Assembly (NCBI GenBank): GCA_002313255.1
Contig: DCBA01000026.1
Span: 1 to 16,998, forward strand
DNA: 16,998 nucleotides
Reading direction: 5' to 3'
DNA from: Gammaproteobacteria bacterium UBA1119
Lineage (GTDB): Bacteria; Pseudomonadota; Gammaproteobacteria; Pseudomonadales; Azotimanducaceae
In this document: piece after piece, positions 8,867-16,998 of the stretch
Layout of the letters: every line of letters begins with the position of its first letter
Numbering within the stretch: the first letter of the stretch is position 1
Notes under the pieces: model-generated
Databases searched by the model: none
What the model was told of the DNA's origin: nothing
The model's input: only the letters and a program-made list of their open reading frames with translations
Made by a program: the position numbers and the translations under genes

Positions 8867-10801
8867 CTAAAATCCTGGTCGGTTGCGCAATAAATCGTCG
8901 ACGACGGTGGGTTCCGCCAATGTCGATGTGTCGCCTAAATCGTCGACTTCGTTTGCGGCAATCTTACGTAATATTCGACGCATAATTTTGCCTGAACGCG
9001 TTTTTGGCAGGCCCGGTGCCCACTGGATGACGTCTGGCTTGGCAATCGGTCCAATTTCGGTTCTAACCAGACCCAGTAAATCGTTGGCCAAATCGGTTGA
9101 TGGTTGAATGCCCGTCATCAAAGTTACGTAAGCATAAATACCTTCGCCTTTAATATCGTGAGGGAAACCAACGACTGCTGCTTCGGCAACGGCGGCGTGA
9201 AGGACTAGTGCACTTTCGACCTCGGCTGTTCCCATGCGATGCCCGGAGACATTGATTACGTCATCGACACGGCCTGTGATCCAGTAATATCCATCTTGAT
9301 CTCGGCGGGCACCGTCGCCAGTGAAATAGAACCCCTTGTAGGTGGAGTAGTACGTATCAATTACCCGCTGATGGTCTCCATACAGGGTTCGTATCTGGCC
9401 GGGCCACGTCGTCTTTATGACGAGGTTTCCAGACGCCTCTTTGTCTTCAATTAGTCCGCCTGTTTCGTCCATCAAAGCTGGTACGATACCGAAGAAGGGC
9501 AGTGTTGCAGATCCTGGTTTGAGTGCAGTGGCTCCGGGAAGAGGTGTAATCATGACTCCACCGGTCTCGGTCTGCCACCAAGTATCTACAATAGGACAGC
9601 GTCTTTCACCTACAATCTCGTGGTACCACTCCCACGCTTCTGGATTAATAGGCTCGCCCACGGTACCCAAAATTCGCAAGGACTTTCTCGATGTCGATGA
9701 GACGAATTCGTTTCCCTGCCCCATGATTTGTCGAATGGCAGTTGGAGCTGTATAAAAAATATTGACCGCATGCTTGTCGACGACCTGCCAAAAGCGGGAA
9801 GCGTCTGGGTAAGTAGGTACCCCCTCGAACATTAGGGTCGTTGCACCGTTAGCTAGGGGTCCATAGACGATGTATGAGTGCCCGGTAATCCAGCCGACAT
9901 CTGCTGTACACCAAAATGTATCGCCGTCGTGGTAATCGAACACGTATTTGTGGGTCATGGCAGCGTGTAGAAGATATCCAGCGCTCGAATGCTGGACGCC
10001 CTTAGGCTTACCCGTACTGCCGGAGGTGTACAGGATGAATAGGGGATCATCCGCTTGCATGACTGCAGGGGTTGACGATCTTTCCTGATGATTTACCAGC
10101 TCGTGGTACCAGACATCGCGTTCGGGTTGCCATGGCACCTTTGCGCCGGTGTTGAGTACGGTTAAAACGGTATGGACGGCAGGGCATTCCATTAGCGCGA
10201 CTTCCGCGTTCTCTTTGAGGGGCACGGTACGACCGCCACGTACGCCCTCGTCGGCGGTTATTAGCACGCGACAGTCCGAATCAAGTATTCGATCCTTGAG
10301 TGCTTGCGGTGAAAAACCCCCGAACACCACGCTGTGGATGGCACCTAACCGAGCGCACGCTAACATCGCGTACGCGGCTTCGAGAATCATGGGCATGTAT
10401 ATACAAACGCGATCACCCTTGGTGACGCCTCTTTCCGTTAAGGCGTTCGCAAGCTGACAGACTTCGTCGTGAAGTTCCTGAAAGGTGACTCGTTTTTCGA
10501 CTGAGGGGTCGTCGCCTTCCCAGATCAAAGCGGTCTGATTCGCGCGTTCGGGCAAATGGCGATCAACACAGTTGACACATACATTTAGCGTTGCGTTGCG
10601 GAACCATGAGACTCGTCCTGTTTCGAAATGCGCCGAGGACACTTCGTCCCACAGGCTGTACCAGGAAAGAAACGCGGTTGCTTGCGTACTCCAAAACGCA
10701 TCGGGATCGTCAACGGATTCGGCGTACATTTTTTGATAGAGCTCAGCATTGATGTGAGCATCGTTAGCGATTACCTCTGGAACTGGGTATAGCGTAGACA
10801 T
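8867..10801 (-). CDS. acs: Acetyl-coenzyme A synthetase (acetate-CoA ligase)
   Basis: Acs activates acetate with ATP to acetyl-AMP and then acetyl-CoA, allowing growth on low acetate. The 644-residue product (E. coli 652) shows the adenylate-forming family motifs in order: [11 protein letters not shown] at 258-268, WWQTETGG at 408-415 (its tryptophan limits the acyl pocket to acetate), TGD at 494-496, the hinge and [13 protein letters not shown] at 510-522, and [11 protein letters not shown] at 599-609. K605 in that last motif is the lysine that acetylation silences in characterised homologues. The ATG overlaps the pgi end region (TGA, one base, ATG), so the two genes are translationally coupled. 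It ends only 15 bases from the end of pnp on the other strand. Confidence 0.98.
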   Translation of the reverse strand: MSTLYPVPEVIANDAHINAELYQKMYAESVDDPDAFWSTQATAFLSWYSLWDEVSSAHFETGRVSWFRNATLNVCVNCVDRHLPERANQTALIWEGDDPSVEKRVTFQELHDEVCQLANALTERGVTKGDRVCIYMPMILEAAYAMLACARLGAIHSVVFGGFSPQALKDRILDSDCRVLITADEGVRGGRTVPLKENAEVALMECPAVHTVLTVLNTGAKVPWQPERDVWYHELVNHQERSSTPAVMQADDPLFILYTSGSTGKPKGVQHSSAGYLLHAAMTHKYVFDYHDGDTFWCTADVGWITGHSYIVYGPLANGATTLMFEGVPTYPDASRFWQVVDKHAVNIFYTAPTAIRQIMGQGNEFVSSTSRKSLRILGTVGEPINPEAWEWYHEIVGERRCPIVDTWWQTETGGVMITPLPGATALKPGSATLPFFGIVPALMDETGGLIEDKEASGNLVIKTTWPGQIRTLYGDHQRVIDTYYSTYKGFYFTGDGARRDQDGYYWITGRVDDVINVSGHRMGTAEVESALVLHAAVAEAAVVGFPHDIKGEGIYAYVTLMTGIQPSTDLANDLLGLVRTEIGPIAKPDVIQWAPGLPKTRSGKIMRRILRKIAANEVDDLGDTSTLAEPTVVDDLLRNRPGF

Positions 10802-10802
10802 G

Positions 10803-12416
10803 TCAGTTGTTCCCGTCGTCGAATGGACTATTGGTTCGTTCTCGAATTGTACGTATGAGACCGTCCGTCGACCGGTCGTTGCTTTCCGAACTCAGAGAGC
10901 CGAGGTCACGGTAAATCTCCCGTGCAAGCCGCTTGCCCAATTCAACTCCCCATTGGTCATAAGAATTGATCCGCCAAATCATCCCGAGACAGGCGACCTT
11001 GTGTTCGTAAAGGGCGATCAAACTACCCAACGCTTCCGGATTGAGCTTGTCGATAAGGATGGTTGTTGTCGCGCGATCACCGGTAACTATTTCATGAACA
11101 GCGATTGAGTTGCTTGCTTGATTTAAGTTCCCGTAGAGCATGACTTGGGACTGACTTAAACAGTTCGCAAGCAACCAGCGATGTTGTTCGGTACGGTCAT
11201 GTTCAGGATCGATAGTCGTGACAAAATCAGCGCTGAAAGCTCGAGTGCCCTGATGTAATAGCTGATGAAAAGCATGCTGGCCGTTGGTTCCTTCCCCGCC
11301 CCAAATTACTGGCGATGTATCGATATTACAGATCGAACCATCTGTGTGGACTCTCTTTCCGTTGCTTTCCATTTCTAGTTGCTGGACGAATTCAATAAAA
11401 GTTTTTAGGCGCGAGTCATAGCTCAAAACCGAATGCGTTTGCGCGCCGAGAAAATTGCTATTCCAGATTGCGAGAAGCGCGAGAATTACGGGTGCATTCT
11501 TGGCGATAGGTGCGTCACGGAAATGCTGGTCCATGGCGGTTGCGCCCGATAATAACTTGTGAAATTCGGAACTGCCGATCGCGATCGCTATTGTTATGCC
11601 GACTGATGACCACAACGAGAAGCGACCGCCTACCCAGTCCCATAGTGTGAATTGGTTTGCGGTCGCAATACCAAACTTAGTCATCTCGTGAGCATTGTTG
11701 CTAACGGCCACAAAATGCGAGGCGACAGCGACAGTGTCGCAGGTACGTTCGAGGAACCAAGTACGCGCCGCTTGAGCGTTGACCAGCGTTTCGAGAGTAG
11801 TAAAAGATTTGGAGACGATGACAAATAGAGTTGTCTCCGGGTCCAATCCCCGTAGAGCCCGGTTTGTCGCTGAGCCATCGATATTGGCGAGAAACCTAAT
11901 GTCCATTCCTGAACCGTTGAGTGCTCGGCAGACAAGCTCGCAGCCAAGATGAGAGCCCCCGACACCAATATGAACTATGTGGGTTATGCGTCGGCCAGTA
12001 AATCCGGTATTTTCGCCACTACGTACGGCATCCGCGTAAAGAAGCATTCGACTTCGTTCGAGCTCGATATCGTGGTTTACCGAGATAAGTTTTGTGTCGT
12101 TGGGCGTTCGTAGCGCCGTATGTAATGCAGGCCGGTTTTCTGTGGCGTTGACTATTTCACCCGTCATTTGCGCGGATACGAGATCTGGAACTCGGCATTC
12201 CTCTGCCAGGGCCGTAAGACCCTTGAATATCGGTCTGTCAATCCGTTGTTTGGAGAAATCGATCAGCAGTGAGCCGACTCGGATACTGTATTTCTCGAAT
12301 CTGTCGGACTCACCGACCCGGTCGCGGTTATGGGTTTGAGTAGCAATTTCAGCAAGGTGAGTTAGTTGTTTCCAAGCTGCGGTTCGTTCAGGCCGGCGTG
12401 CGCTTTGATCGGTCAT
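10803..12416 (-). CDS. pgi: Glucose-6-phosphate isomerase
   Basis: Pgi interconverts glucose-6-phosphate and fructose-6-phosphate in glycolysis and gluconeogenesis. The product has 537 residues (E. coli 549). Both classical signatures are present: [14 protein letters not shown] at 260-273, and [18 protein letters not shown] at 478-495 with the catalytic lysine K495. The sugar-phosphate loops appear as GVGGSHLG at 151-158 and SKSFTT at 202-207, and the active-site block as [12 protein letters not shown] at 372-383. E. coli has WGEPGTNGQ there; the glycine-rich variant occurs in other bacteria. The ATG has AGGA eight bases upstream. It sits 10 bases after the kinase gene and one base before acs. 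Pairing with acs suggests gluconeogenic use on acetate. Confidence 0.96.
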   Translation of the reverse strand: MTDQSARRPERTAAWKQLTHLAEIATQTHNRDRVGESDRFEKYSIRVGSLLIDFSKQRIDRPIFKGLTALAEECRVPDLVSAQMTGEIVNATENRPALHTALRTPNDTKLISVNHDIELERSRMLLYADAVRSGENTGFTGRRITHIVHIGVGGSHLGCELVCRALNGSGMDIRFLANIDGSATNRALRGLDPETTLFVIVSKSFTTLETLVNAQAARTWFLERTCDTVAVASHFVAVSNNAHEMTKFGIATANQFTLWDWVGGRFSLWSSVGITIAIAIGSSEFHKLLSGATAMDQHFRDAPIAKNAPVILALLAIWNSNFLGAQTHSVLSYDSRLKTFIEFVQQLEMESNGKRVHTDGSICNIDTSPVIWGGEGTNGQHAFHQLLHQGTRAFSADFVTTIDPEHDRTEQHRWLLANCLSQSQVMLYGNLNQASNSIAVHEIVTGDRATTTILIDKLNPEALGSLIALYEHKVACLGMIWRINSYDQWGVELGKRLAREIYRDLGSLSSESNDRSTDGLIRTIRERTNSPFDDGNN

Positions 12417-12426
12417 TGGAAAGATC

Positions 12427-13098
12427 CTAAATCAACGTTGGATGAGGATTGAAATACTGACGAACACCGTTCATTTGAATGACTTGCTCCAATAAGGCAT
12501 CAAAGTGGCTGTCGTTGTGACTAAAGTCAGCTTCTCCGGCGTTAACTATTAGCAGTGGCGCTTGGTCGTAGAAGTGGAAGAAATCGGTGTACGCATCGGA
12601 AAGAGTGCTGAGATAGTCCCCGTCGATATATTGTTCAGACGCGATACCACGCTCGCGAATTCGGTCAAGCAATACGGATATGGGCGCCTGAAGGTATATG
12701 ACGAGGTCCGGTGTCGGAGGATCTAGCATCAGGTTTTTATAGATTTGTTCGTAAAGCGCTAGTTCGTTTTGGTCTAAAGTGAGTTCGGCAAAGAGTCGAT
12801 CTTTTTCGATTAGAAAGTCGGAAATAACGGTTGGTCCGATTAAGTCTGGGCCGGCCAGTTTAGTAACTTGATCTGCTCGATGCAGAAGGAAAAATAGTTG
12901 CGTGGGCAGTGCATGTCTTCGGCCCTCGCGATAGAAACGATCCAGAAAAGGATTATCCGACGCAGGTTCAAGAAGCAATGGATATTTGAAAGTCTCGGCG
13001 AGCCGCGTGGCGAGGGTTGTCTTTCCGGCGCCGATGGGTCCTTCGACAGCAACGTATCGGGGTAGATCGTTGTCATTGAGAGGCAATCGGGGTGCCAT
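12427..13098 (-). CDS. Deoxynucleoside kinase (deoxyadenosine/deoxyguanosine kinase family)
   Basis: Members of this family phosphorylate deoxynucleosides at the 5' position for dNTP salvage. The 223-residue product has a P-loop GPIGAGKT at residues 20-27, the EKDRLFAELTL block typical of the family after the second strand, and a lid region with RIRERGIASEQY, where arginines and the glutamate close over the phosphate donor. Substrate preference (dA, dG or dC) cannot be read from sequence. I chose the ATG at 13098; an in-frame TTG at 13110 would add four residues, and neither has a strong ribosome binding site. It occupies the place between pcnB and pgi that folK and panBCD hold in related bacteria. 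pgi follows after 10 bases. Confidence 0.88.
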   Translation of the reverse strand: MAPRLPLNDNDLPRYVAVEGPIGAGKTTLATRLAETFKYPLLLEPASDNPFLDRFYREGRRHALPTQLFFLLHRADQVTKLAGPDLIGPTVISDFLIEKDRLFAELTLDQNELALYEQIYKNLMLDPPTPDLVIYLQAPISVLLDRIRERGIASEQYIDGDYLSTLSDAYTDFFHFYDQAPLLIVNAGEADFSHNDSHFDALLEQVIQMNGVRQYFNPHPTLI

Positions 13099-13181
13099 AG
13101 ATGAACTCAAAGAGATGACCTGAGTATCATGAGGTAGGGATTCAGGCTCTTCAAGGTGATGTTATCTTTCGGCGTGCGGGG

Positions 13182-14429
13182 CTAGGCATTTTCTCGTTTT
13201 GGTCGCCGACGCTGCTTCTTTTTTTGGGGTGATAACGCGCTAATTTGTTCTTGTTGTTCGGTAGGGTTCAAAGTTTGTATTTCAGTCCACCATTGGGCTA
13301 ACCCGGGTTCGACCTCGGCGTTTCTGGCACGCAACAACAGGAAGTCGTATGCGGCACGGAAACGGCGATGTTCAAGCAGTGGACGTATTGAACGTGGGGT
13401 TCTTCTTTCCAGACGAGATTGCAGGTGCCAAACATCACGTACGAAAAACGCGTGGCGCTTCGGGATAGCGATTGTTTGCTGTTGCTCTTGGATGACGGCT
13501 CGCGCAGCGTCGAACTGTTTCTCTTGGGGATTTCCGATGGTTGCGATTGCGTTGTACTGAGATTGGTAGTGATTCCATAGAAGCGCAGCAATTATGAAGC
13601 CGGGTGTAACGGGTTTTTCTTGGGCGATACGTTGGTCAGTGCTGTGCAGCGCGGCGGTCACTAAATCGGTTGTTTTGGAAGAAAGAGGGAACAGAATTTC
13701 TAGAAGGTTGAATTTCTGCAAAAGCTCAAACGCCCGCTCTGCTTTTCCAGACATGAATAGTTTGTTGAGTTCGTCAAATAGGCGTGCAGAAGGAACCATG
13801 TTAAGCGACTCTCCCGCTGGGGCGATGGCTATCTCGGTGCTTTTTTCTAGGGTGAAATTTAGTTTTGCAGTTAATCGAATCGCTCGTAGGATGCGTACAG
13901 GATCTTCTTGATAACGGACTTTTGGATTGCCGATTAGGCGCAGTGTTCGCGAGCCCAGATCCTGCATGCCTTTGACGAAATCAAGAACAGTGTTATTCGC
14001 TGGGTCGTAGTAGAGCGCGTTTACGGTGAAGTCGCGCCGAAATGCGTCTTCGTCAATGTTCCCGTAAACATTGTCCCGAACAATTACTCCGTCACGGGCT
14101 TCATGTTCGTTGTAATTCGATGTGTCGTTAGGACCGATCTGCTTGCGAAATGTAGAGACCTCGATGATTTCGCGACCCACGCGTACGTGTACGATCCTAA
14201 AGCGACGCCCGATGAGCCGAGCTCGTGGAAAGACTTTCTTAACCTCTTCGGGGGTCGCGCTGGTAGCGACGTCAAAGTCTTTCGGAACCAGACCCAGTAA
14301 TAGATCCCGAACGCATCCGCCGACAAGGTAAGTTTCGTAGTTGGCTTTTCGAAGTGATTCGACTACGCGGATGGCACTCCGGGAAATACGATCTACCGGG
14401 ATTTTGTGTGAAGCGATTCGGCGGGGCAA
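13182..14429 (-). CDS. pcnB: Poly(A) polymerase I / CCA-adding-family nucleotidyltransferase
   Basis: PcnB adds poly(A) tails to RNA 3' ends and marks them for decay, so it works with PNPase encoded in the other operon. The 415-residue product shows the class II nucleotidyltransferase head: LVGG at 35-38, GGCVRD, then DFD at 51-53 with the metal-binding aspartates, the RRDFTVNALYYD block at 131-142, and RYQEDPVRILRAIRL. The tail is basic (KKKQRRRPKR), as in E. coli PcnB. Poly(A) polymerase rather than CCA enzyme is inferred from this tail, the length and the dksA-gluQ-pcnB context. The start is uncertain: TTG at 14429 is the only usable codon after an in-frame TGA (14450-14448) and has no ribosome binding site. 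Confidence 0.92.
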   Translation of the reverse strand: MPRRIASHKIPVDRISRSAIRVVESLRKANYETYLVGGCVRDLLLGLVPKDFDVATSATPEEVKKVFPRARLIGRRFRIVHVRVGREIIEVSTFRKQIGPNDTSNYNEHEARDGVIVRDNVYGNIDEDAFRRDFTVNALYYDPANNTVLDFVKGMQDLGSRTLRLIGNPKVRYQEDPVRILRAIRLTAKLNFTLEKSTEIAIAPAGESLNMVPSARLFDELNKLFMSGKAERAFELLQKFNLLEILFPLSSKTTDLVTAALHSTDQRIAQEKPVTPGFIIAALLWNHYQSQYNAIATIGNPQEKQFDAARAVIQEQQQTIAIPKRHAFFVRDVWHLQSRLERRTPRSIRPLLEHRRFRAAYDFLLLRARNAEVEPGLAQWWTEIQTLNPTEQQEQISALSPQKKKQRRRPKRENA

Positions 14430-14639
14430 AGGGCCAGTTCGATTCCGTCAGCGGGAAGAGGCAATCTTATCCGGACGCGATCCAAAAAGGAAAGTCTGTT
14501 GGTACCTCCTTTGTGGGTTTTCGGAGAGCGTTATGTTGAAAGATGGGGATGGAACGGAAGGAACTAGCGGGTGTGATGTGACCGTGTTGATCAGGGCGAT
14601 TATTGTTTGACGCTAAGCGCTGGCGAATTGAGGTGATCT
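14430..14639 (-). other. gluQ-pcnB intergenic gap with an orphan Shine-Dalgarno
   Basis: This is the only long gap inside the leftward gene set. A perfect Shine-Dalgarno, AAAGGAGGT, is read on the minus strand at 14512-14504. No ATG, GTG or TTG lies 5-10 bases after it; the next TTG is 18 bases away and in a different frame from pcnB. In the pcnB frame the sequence after it is open for about 18 codons and then hits TGA at 14450-14448. I see no clear terminator after gluQ and no convincing promoter, though a pcnB promoter probably lies here. Confidence 0.55.
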
Positions 14640-15518
14640 TTAGACGCTGACGAAATTTATTATGGAGGGCGTTTTAGGTACCGTCGAGCGTTTCCAATTT
14701 GCGCAGGCCGTGGTCACCAGTTCGGCGACTGATTTTTCGGCTGGCACAGGCTGGCCCAATAGTTGCAAAGCAGTCTGGAGGTTCTGAGTCGGGAAACGAT
14801 CGTCGATCGCGGTCGCTTTGGAATGTTTAGACAACTTTACGCCGCTTGCATGTGTAAAAACGGGAACGTGGGCGTATCTGGGAAGGGGACGGTCGAGCAT
14901 ATCCCTCAAATAAAGTTGTCTGGCGGTGTTGTCCATTAAATCGGCACCTCTGACGATGTGGGATACTTCTTGTTCATCGTCGTCGATGACGACGGCAATT
15001 TGATAGGAAGGAATGCCGTCACGACGAGAAACAACGAAGTCGCCAACCGTGTGCGTTAAGTTCTCAGTATAGATGCCTTGGATCAAATCATTGAATTGAT
15101 AGGGTTGATCGGGGACGCGGATGCGGAGAGCAGAGTTATCACGGATCGGTCTATTCGAATCTCGACATGTCCCCGGATATTTTGTTTGTCCAGCGAGCGC
15201 CTTGCGCGAGCAATCGCATGCGAAAAGAAGACCTTGTTTCTCGAGATTCTCAAGAGCCGCTTGATAAAGGTCTCGATGAGTACTTTGTCGCACAATCGGG
15301 CCATCCCACTTTAGGCCATGTGTCTCAAGGCTAGTGAGAATTTGTTTTTCCGCCCCGACAACGATGCGCCGTAAATCGAGGTCATCGATTCGAATGTGCC
15401 AGGCGCCGTCGTTGGAACGCGCGTCGAGGTAACTAGCGACAGCCGTGACAAGGGAGCCAAAATGTAGTGGACCAGAAGGTGTTGGCGCGAACCGACCGAC
15501 GTGCCGCTTTTTAGGCAC
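14640..15518 (-). CDS. gluQ: Glutamyl-Q tRNA(Asp) synthetase
   Basis: GluQ is a truncated glutamyl-tRNA synthetase lacking the anticodon-binding domain. It attaches glutamate to queuosine at position 34 of tRNA-Asp. The 292-residue product keeps the class I signatures GPLHFG (16-21) and KLSKHSKA (228-235), and the zinc ligands of the subfamily at C101, C103, Y114 and C118. The length (E. coli about 300) and absence of a C-terminal domain separate it from GltX. The amino-acid pocket block reads RIDDLDLRR at 43-51, where most relatives have an E-D-x-D-P-P-R form, so a glutamate is replaced by aspartate. The start is a GTG two bases after the dksA stop, as dksA-gluQ coupling is widespread. Confidence 0.95.
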   Translation of the reverse strand: MPKKRHVGRFAPTPSGPLHFGSLVTAVASYLDARSNDGAWHIRIDDLDLRRIVVGAEKQILTSLETHGLKWDGPIVRQSTHRDLYQAALENLEKQGLLFACDCSRKALAGQTKYPGTCRDSNRPIRDNSALRIRVPDQPYQFNDLIQGIYTENLTHTVGDFVVSRRDGIPSYQIAVVIDDDEQEVSHIVRGADLMDNTARQLYLRDMLDRPLPRYAHVPVFTHASGVKLSKHSKATAIDDRFPTQNLQTALQLLGQPVPAEKSVAELVTTACANWKRSTVPKTPSIINFVSV

Positions 15519-15520
15519 AG

Positions 15521-16234
15521 TTAACCGTGCAATTGCCGTTCGCGCAGTTCGTCTCGGGATTTGCAGTCAATGCATTGGTTGGCCGTCGGGCGGGCTTCCA
15601 AACGTCTCAATCCCACTTCCACGCCGCACGCATCGCAATATCCGTAATCTTCAATTTCGATACGCTCGAGGGTTTGGTCGATTTTCTTGATGAGTTTGCT
15701 TTCTCGATCGCGCGTTTTTAATTCGATGCTAAATTCTTCTTCTTGCGCCGCTCTATCGGTGGGATCGGGAAAGTTGGTAGCCTCGTCCTGCATAAGAATC
15801 ATGGTTCGGCCCACCTCGCCCATTAGGTCTTCCCGCCACTGCATAAGTATCTGGTGGAAGTGTTTTAACTGAATGTCCGACATATACGGCTCATTGTTCG
15901 CCGGCACGTAAGGTGAAAAATTCCGGAAAGGCGATTCCAGAGGATTGTGTTTTATTACCCTCGCACTTGTACGAACCTTTTTGGCGACGGGCTTTTTTGC
16001 CTTTCCCTTGGCTCGGGGACTTGGCGTTTTGGTTTTACTTCCCGAGCCGGTTTTTGAAGGAGCGGATTTCCTAGCCGTTTGTCCGACCTTGGGCTTGGTG
16101 TCTTTCGTTCGTCGGGTGGACGCTGTCGCCTTCGACGCTGAGCGAGATGTGGCGTTCTTTTTGTCGGCGACGTTGACCTTCGGTTTACTGGGATTTTTCT
16201 TGGACTTTGCCACAGAAGATTTTTCGGCTGGCAT
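15521..16234 (-). CDS. dksA: RNA polymerase-binding transcription factor DksA with a lysine-rich N-terminal extension
   Basis: DksA enters the secondary channel of RNA polymerase and with ppGpp controls stable-RNA and amino-acid promoters. From about residue 108 the protein is a canonical DksA: MSDIQLKHF, the coiled-coil tip DPTDRA with D157 and D160 (E. coli D71 and D74), and the zinc finger with C200, C203, C221 and C224. Residues 1-95 are extra. They hold 23 Lys and 7 Arg against 3 acidic residues, rich in Ala, Ser, Thr and Pro like histone H1 tails. E. coli DksA is 151 residues, this one 237. An internal GTG at residue 110 or ATG at residue 118 could give a short form. The ATG at 16234 has only a weak, distant AAGGA. 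Confidence 0.95.
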   Translation of the reverse strand: MPAEKSSVAKSKKNPSKPKVNVADKKNATSRSASKATASTRRTKDTKPKVGQTARKSAPSKTGSGSKTKTPSPRAKGKAKKPVAKKVRTSARVIKHNPLESPFRNFSPYVPANNEPYMSDIQLKHFHQILMQWREDLMGEVGRTMILMQDEATNFPDPTDRAAQEEEFSIELKTRDRESKLIKKIDQTLERIEIEDYGYCDACGVEVGLRRLEARPTANQCIDCKSRDELRERQLHG

Positions 16235-16382
16235 ATTGACTTTGTATCCTTATACCCGAATTGGGGCCACTCCAGAGCAGGCCGCGTAAACTATCAAAAC
16301 AGTTACCGGAAAACCATACAGGGAAGTGAAGTTTTTATGCGTTGTTGTTTCTGGGAGGCTTCGATTTGGAGAGGAGGATCCA
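16235..16382. other. dksA / aminotransferase divergent intergenic region
   Basis: These 148 bases separate two genes that point away from each other, so they should hold a promoter for each. I see no -35/-10 pair with good spacing on either strand. A TATAAG hexamer on the minus strand (16254-16249) has no matching -35 and would leave a leader of only about 8 bases before dksA. The ribosome binding site of the aminotransferase (16373-16377) is the only clear signal. Confidence 0.4.
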
Positions 16383-16998
16383 TTGAAAAACGATCCTTCT
16401 AGGTGGGCCCGTAGACAACCTTCATTTAAAGTCATGGAGGTTCTTAAACGGGCTAGAGAACTGGAACGCGAAGGTCGTCGCGTGATTCATTTTGAGGTTG
16501 GGGAACCCGACTTCCCGACCGCGTCAGTGATTGTGGAAGCGGGAAAACGAGCCCTTGACGATGGACATACTGGATATACGGAAGCTCTGGGGATACCTGA
16601 ACTTCGCAACGCAATTGCGGATGATTACTGTTCGCGTTTTGGGATCAATATCGAGTTAAGCCGTATCGCGGTGACCTCGGCGGGCAAGTGGTGCACTCAA
16701 TCTCCTCTCCTCAGCGTTATTGAATCCAGGAGACCAGGTGTTGATGTCAGATCCTGGTTATCCTTGTAACGAGGCATTTGTTCGTCTCGTAGGCGGAGAG
16801 CCGATACGGATGCCCGTCGATGAACGCGCGGGATACCAACCGACGGTCGAGATAGTCAAAGAGGATTGGACTGCTGATACCGTCGGCGTGATTCTAGCGA
16901 CGCCGTCAAATCCGACGGGTGCCCTGATTCAACCGGCACAACTTGAAGCGATCAATGACTTCGTAGTGGAGCGACTGGGATTTGTAATGATGGATGAG
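16383..16998 (+). pseudogene. PLP-dependent class I/II aminotransferase gene, frameshifted and cut by the window edge
   Basis: The first half encodes a typical fold-type I aminotransferase N-terminus, with VIHFEVGEPDFPTA and HTGYTEALGIPELR. At about 16682-16684 the reading frame shifts by one base. From 16684 the other frame continues perfectly with ASGALNLL, NPGDQVLMSDPGYP and ATPSNPTG (the asparagine of the PLP-binding NPTG at 16909-16920), up to the DE at the window end. Removing one G from the GGG run restores 205 continuous codons. The start is TTG 16383, with GGAGG at 16373-16377 five bases upstream; a GTG at 16326 is in frame but unsupported. Substrate is unknown; relatives are annotated as aspartate- or alanine-type aminotransferases. 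The gene is divergent from dksA. Either it is a recent pseudogene or this is a base-calling error. Confidence 0.85.

Noticed and set aside
8849..8869. TAGATC/GGTCTA hairpin as a bidirectional terminator between pnp and acs
   Set aside because: The stem is weak and the T-run lies in the loop rather than after the stem.
14341..14610. Plus-strand open frame of 89 codons opposite the pcnB 5' end and the gluQ-pcnB gap
   Set aside because: No family similarity and no ribosome binding site; half of it is antisense to conserved pcnB codons.
16249..16254. TATAAG on the minus strand as a -10 box for dksA
   Set aside because: No -35 box at suitable spacing, and it would leave a leader too short to hold a ribosome binding site.

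Overview
This window looks like an ordinary core-genome segment of a gammaproteobacterium with a mid-range base composition. No genus can be named from the sequence. The evidence is the gene order tRNA-fMet (metY)-rimP-nusA-infB-rbfA-truB-rpsO-pnp, together with the dksA-gluQ-pcnB and pgi-acs pairings. Every gene of appreciable length belongs to a known family. I found no mobile element, CRISPR array, phage gene or clearly undescribed system.

Layout. Positions 1-215 hold no gene I can support; a frame entering from the left edge closes at a TGA at 34-36. A strong sigma70-type promoter (216-244) drives an initiator tRNA (260-336). It is followed by a structured leader of about 150 bases that ends in a terminator-like hairpin just before rimP. 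The rightward operon (492-8851) then carries ribosome maturation (rimP, rbfA), transcription elongation and antitermination (nusA), translation initiation (infB), tRNA pseudouridylation (truB), ribosomal protein S15 (rpsO) and RNA decay (pnp). Spacing is tight: gaps of 3-52 bases and one overlap.

A second, leftward set of six genes runs from dksA (16234) through gluQ, pcnB, a deoxynucleoside kinase and pgi to acs, which ends at 8867. It meets pnp tail to tail across only 15 bases. dksA-gluQ (2 bases apart), kinase-pgi (10) and pgi-acs (1) are closely coupled. The only long gap is 210 bases between gluQ and pcnB. folK and panBCD, which in pseudomonads and relatives lie between pcnB and pgi, are absent here.

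At the right edge, divergent from dksA, a PLP-dependent aminotransferase gene starts at 16383 and runs off the window. It carries an apparent one-base insertion near 16683.

Points worth a second look: a 95-residue lysine-rich extension on DksA; a perfect Shine-Dalgarno upstream of pcnB with no start codon to serve; the structured rimP leader; many non-ATG starts; and the frameshift in the aminotransferase.
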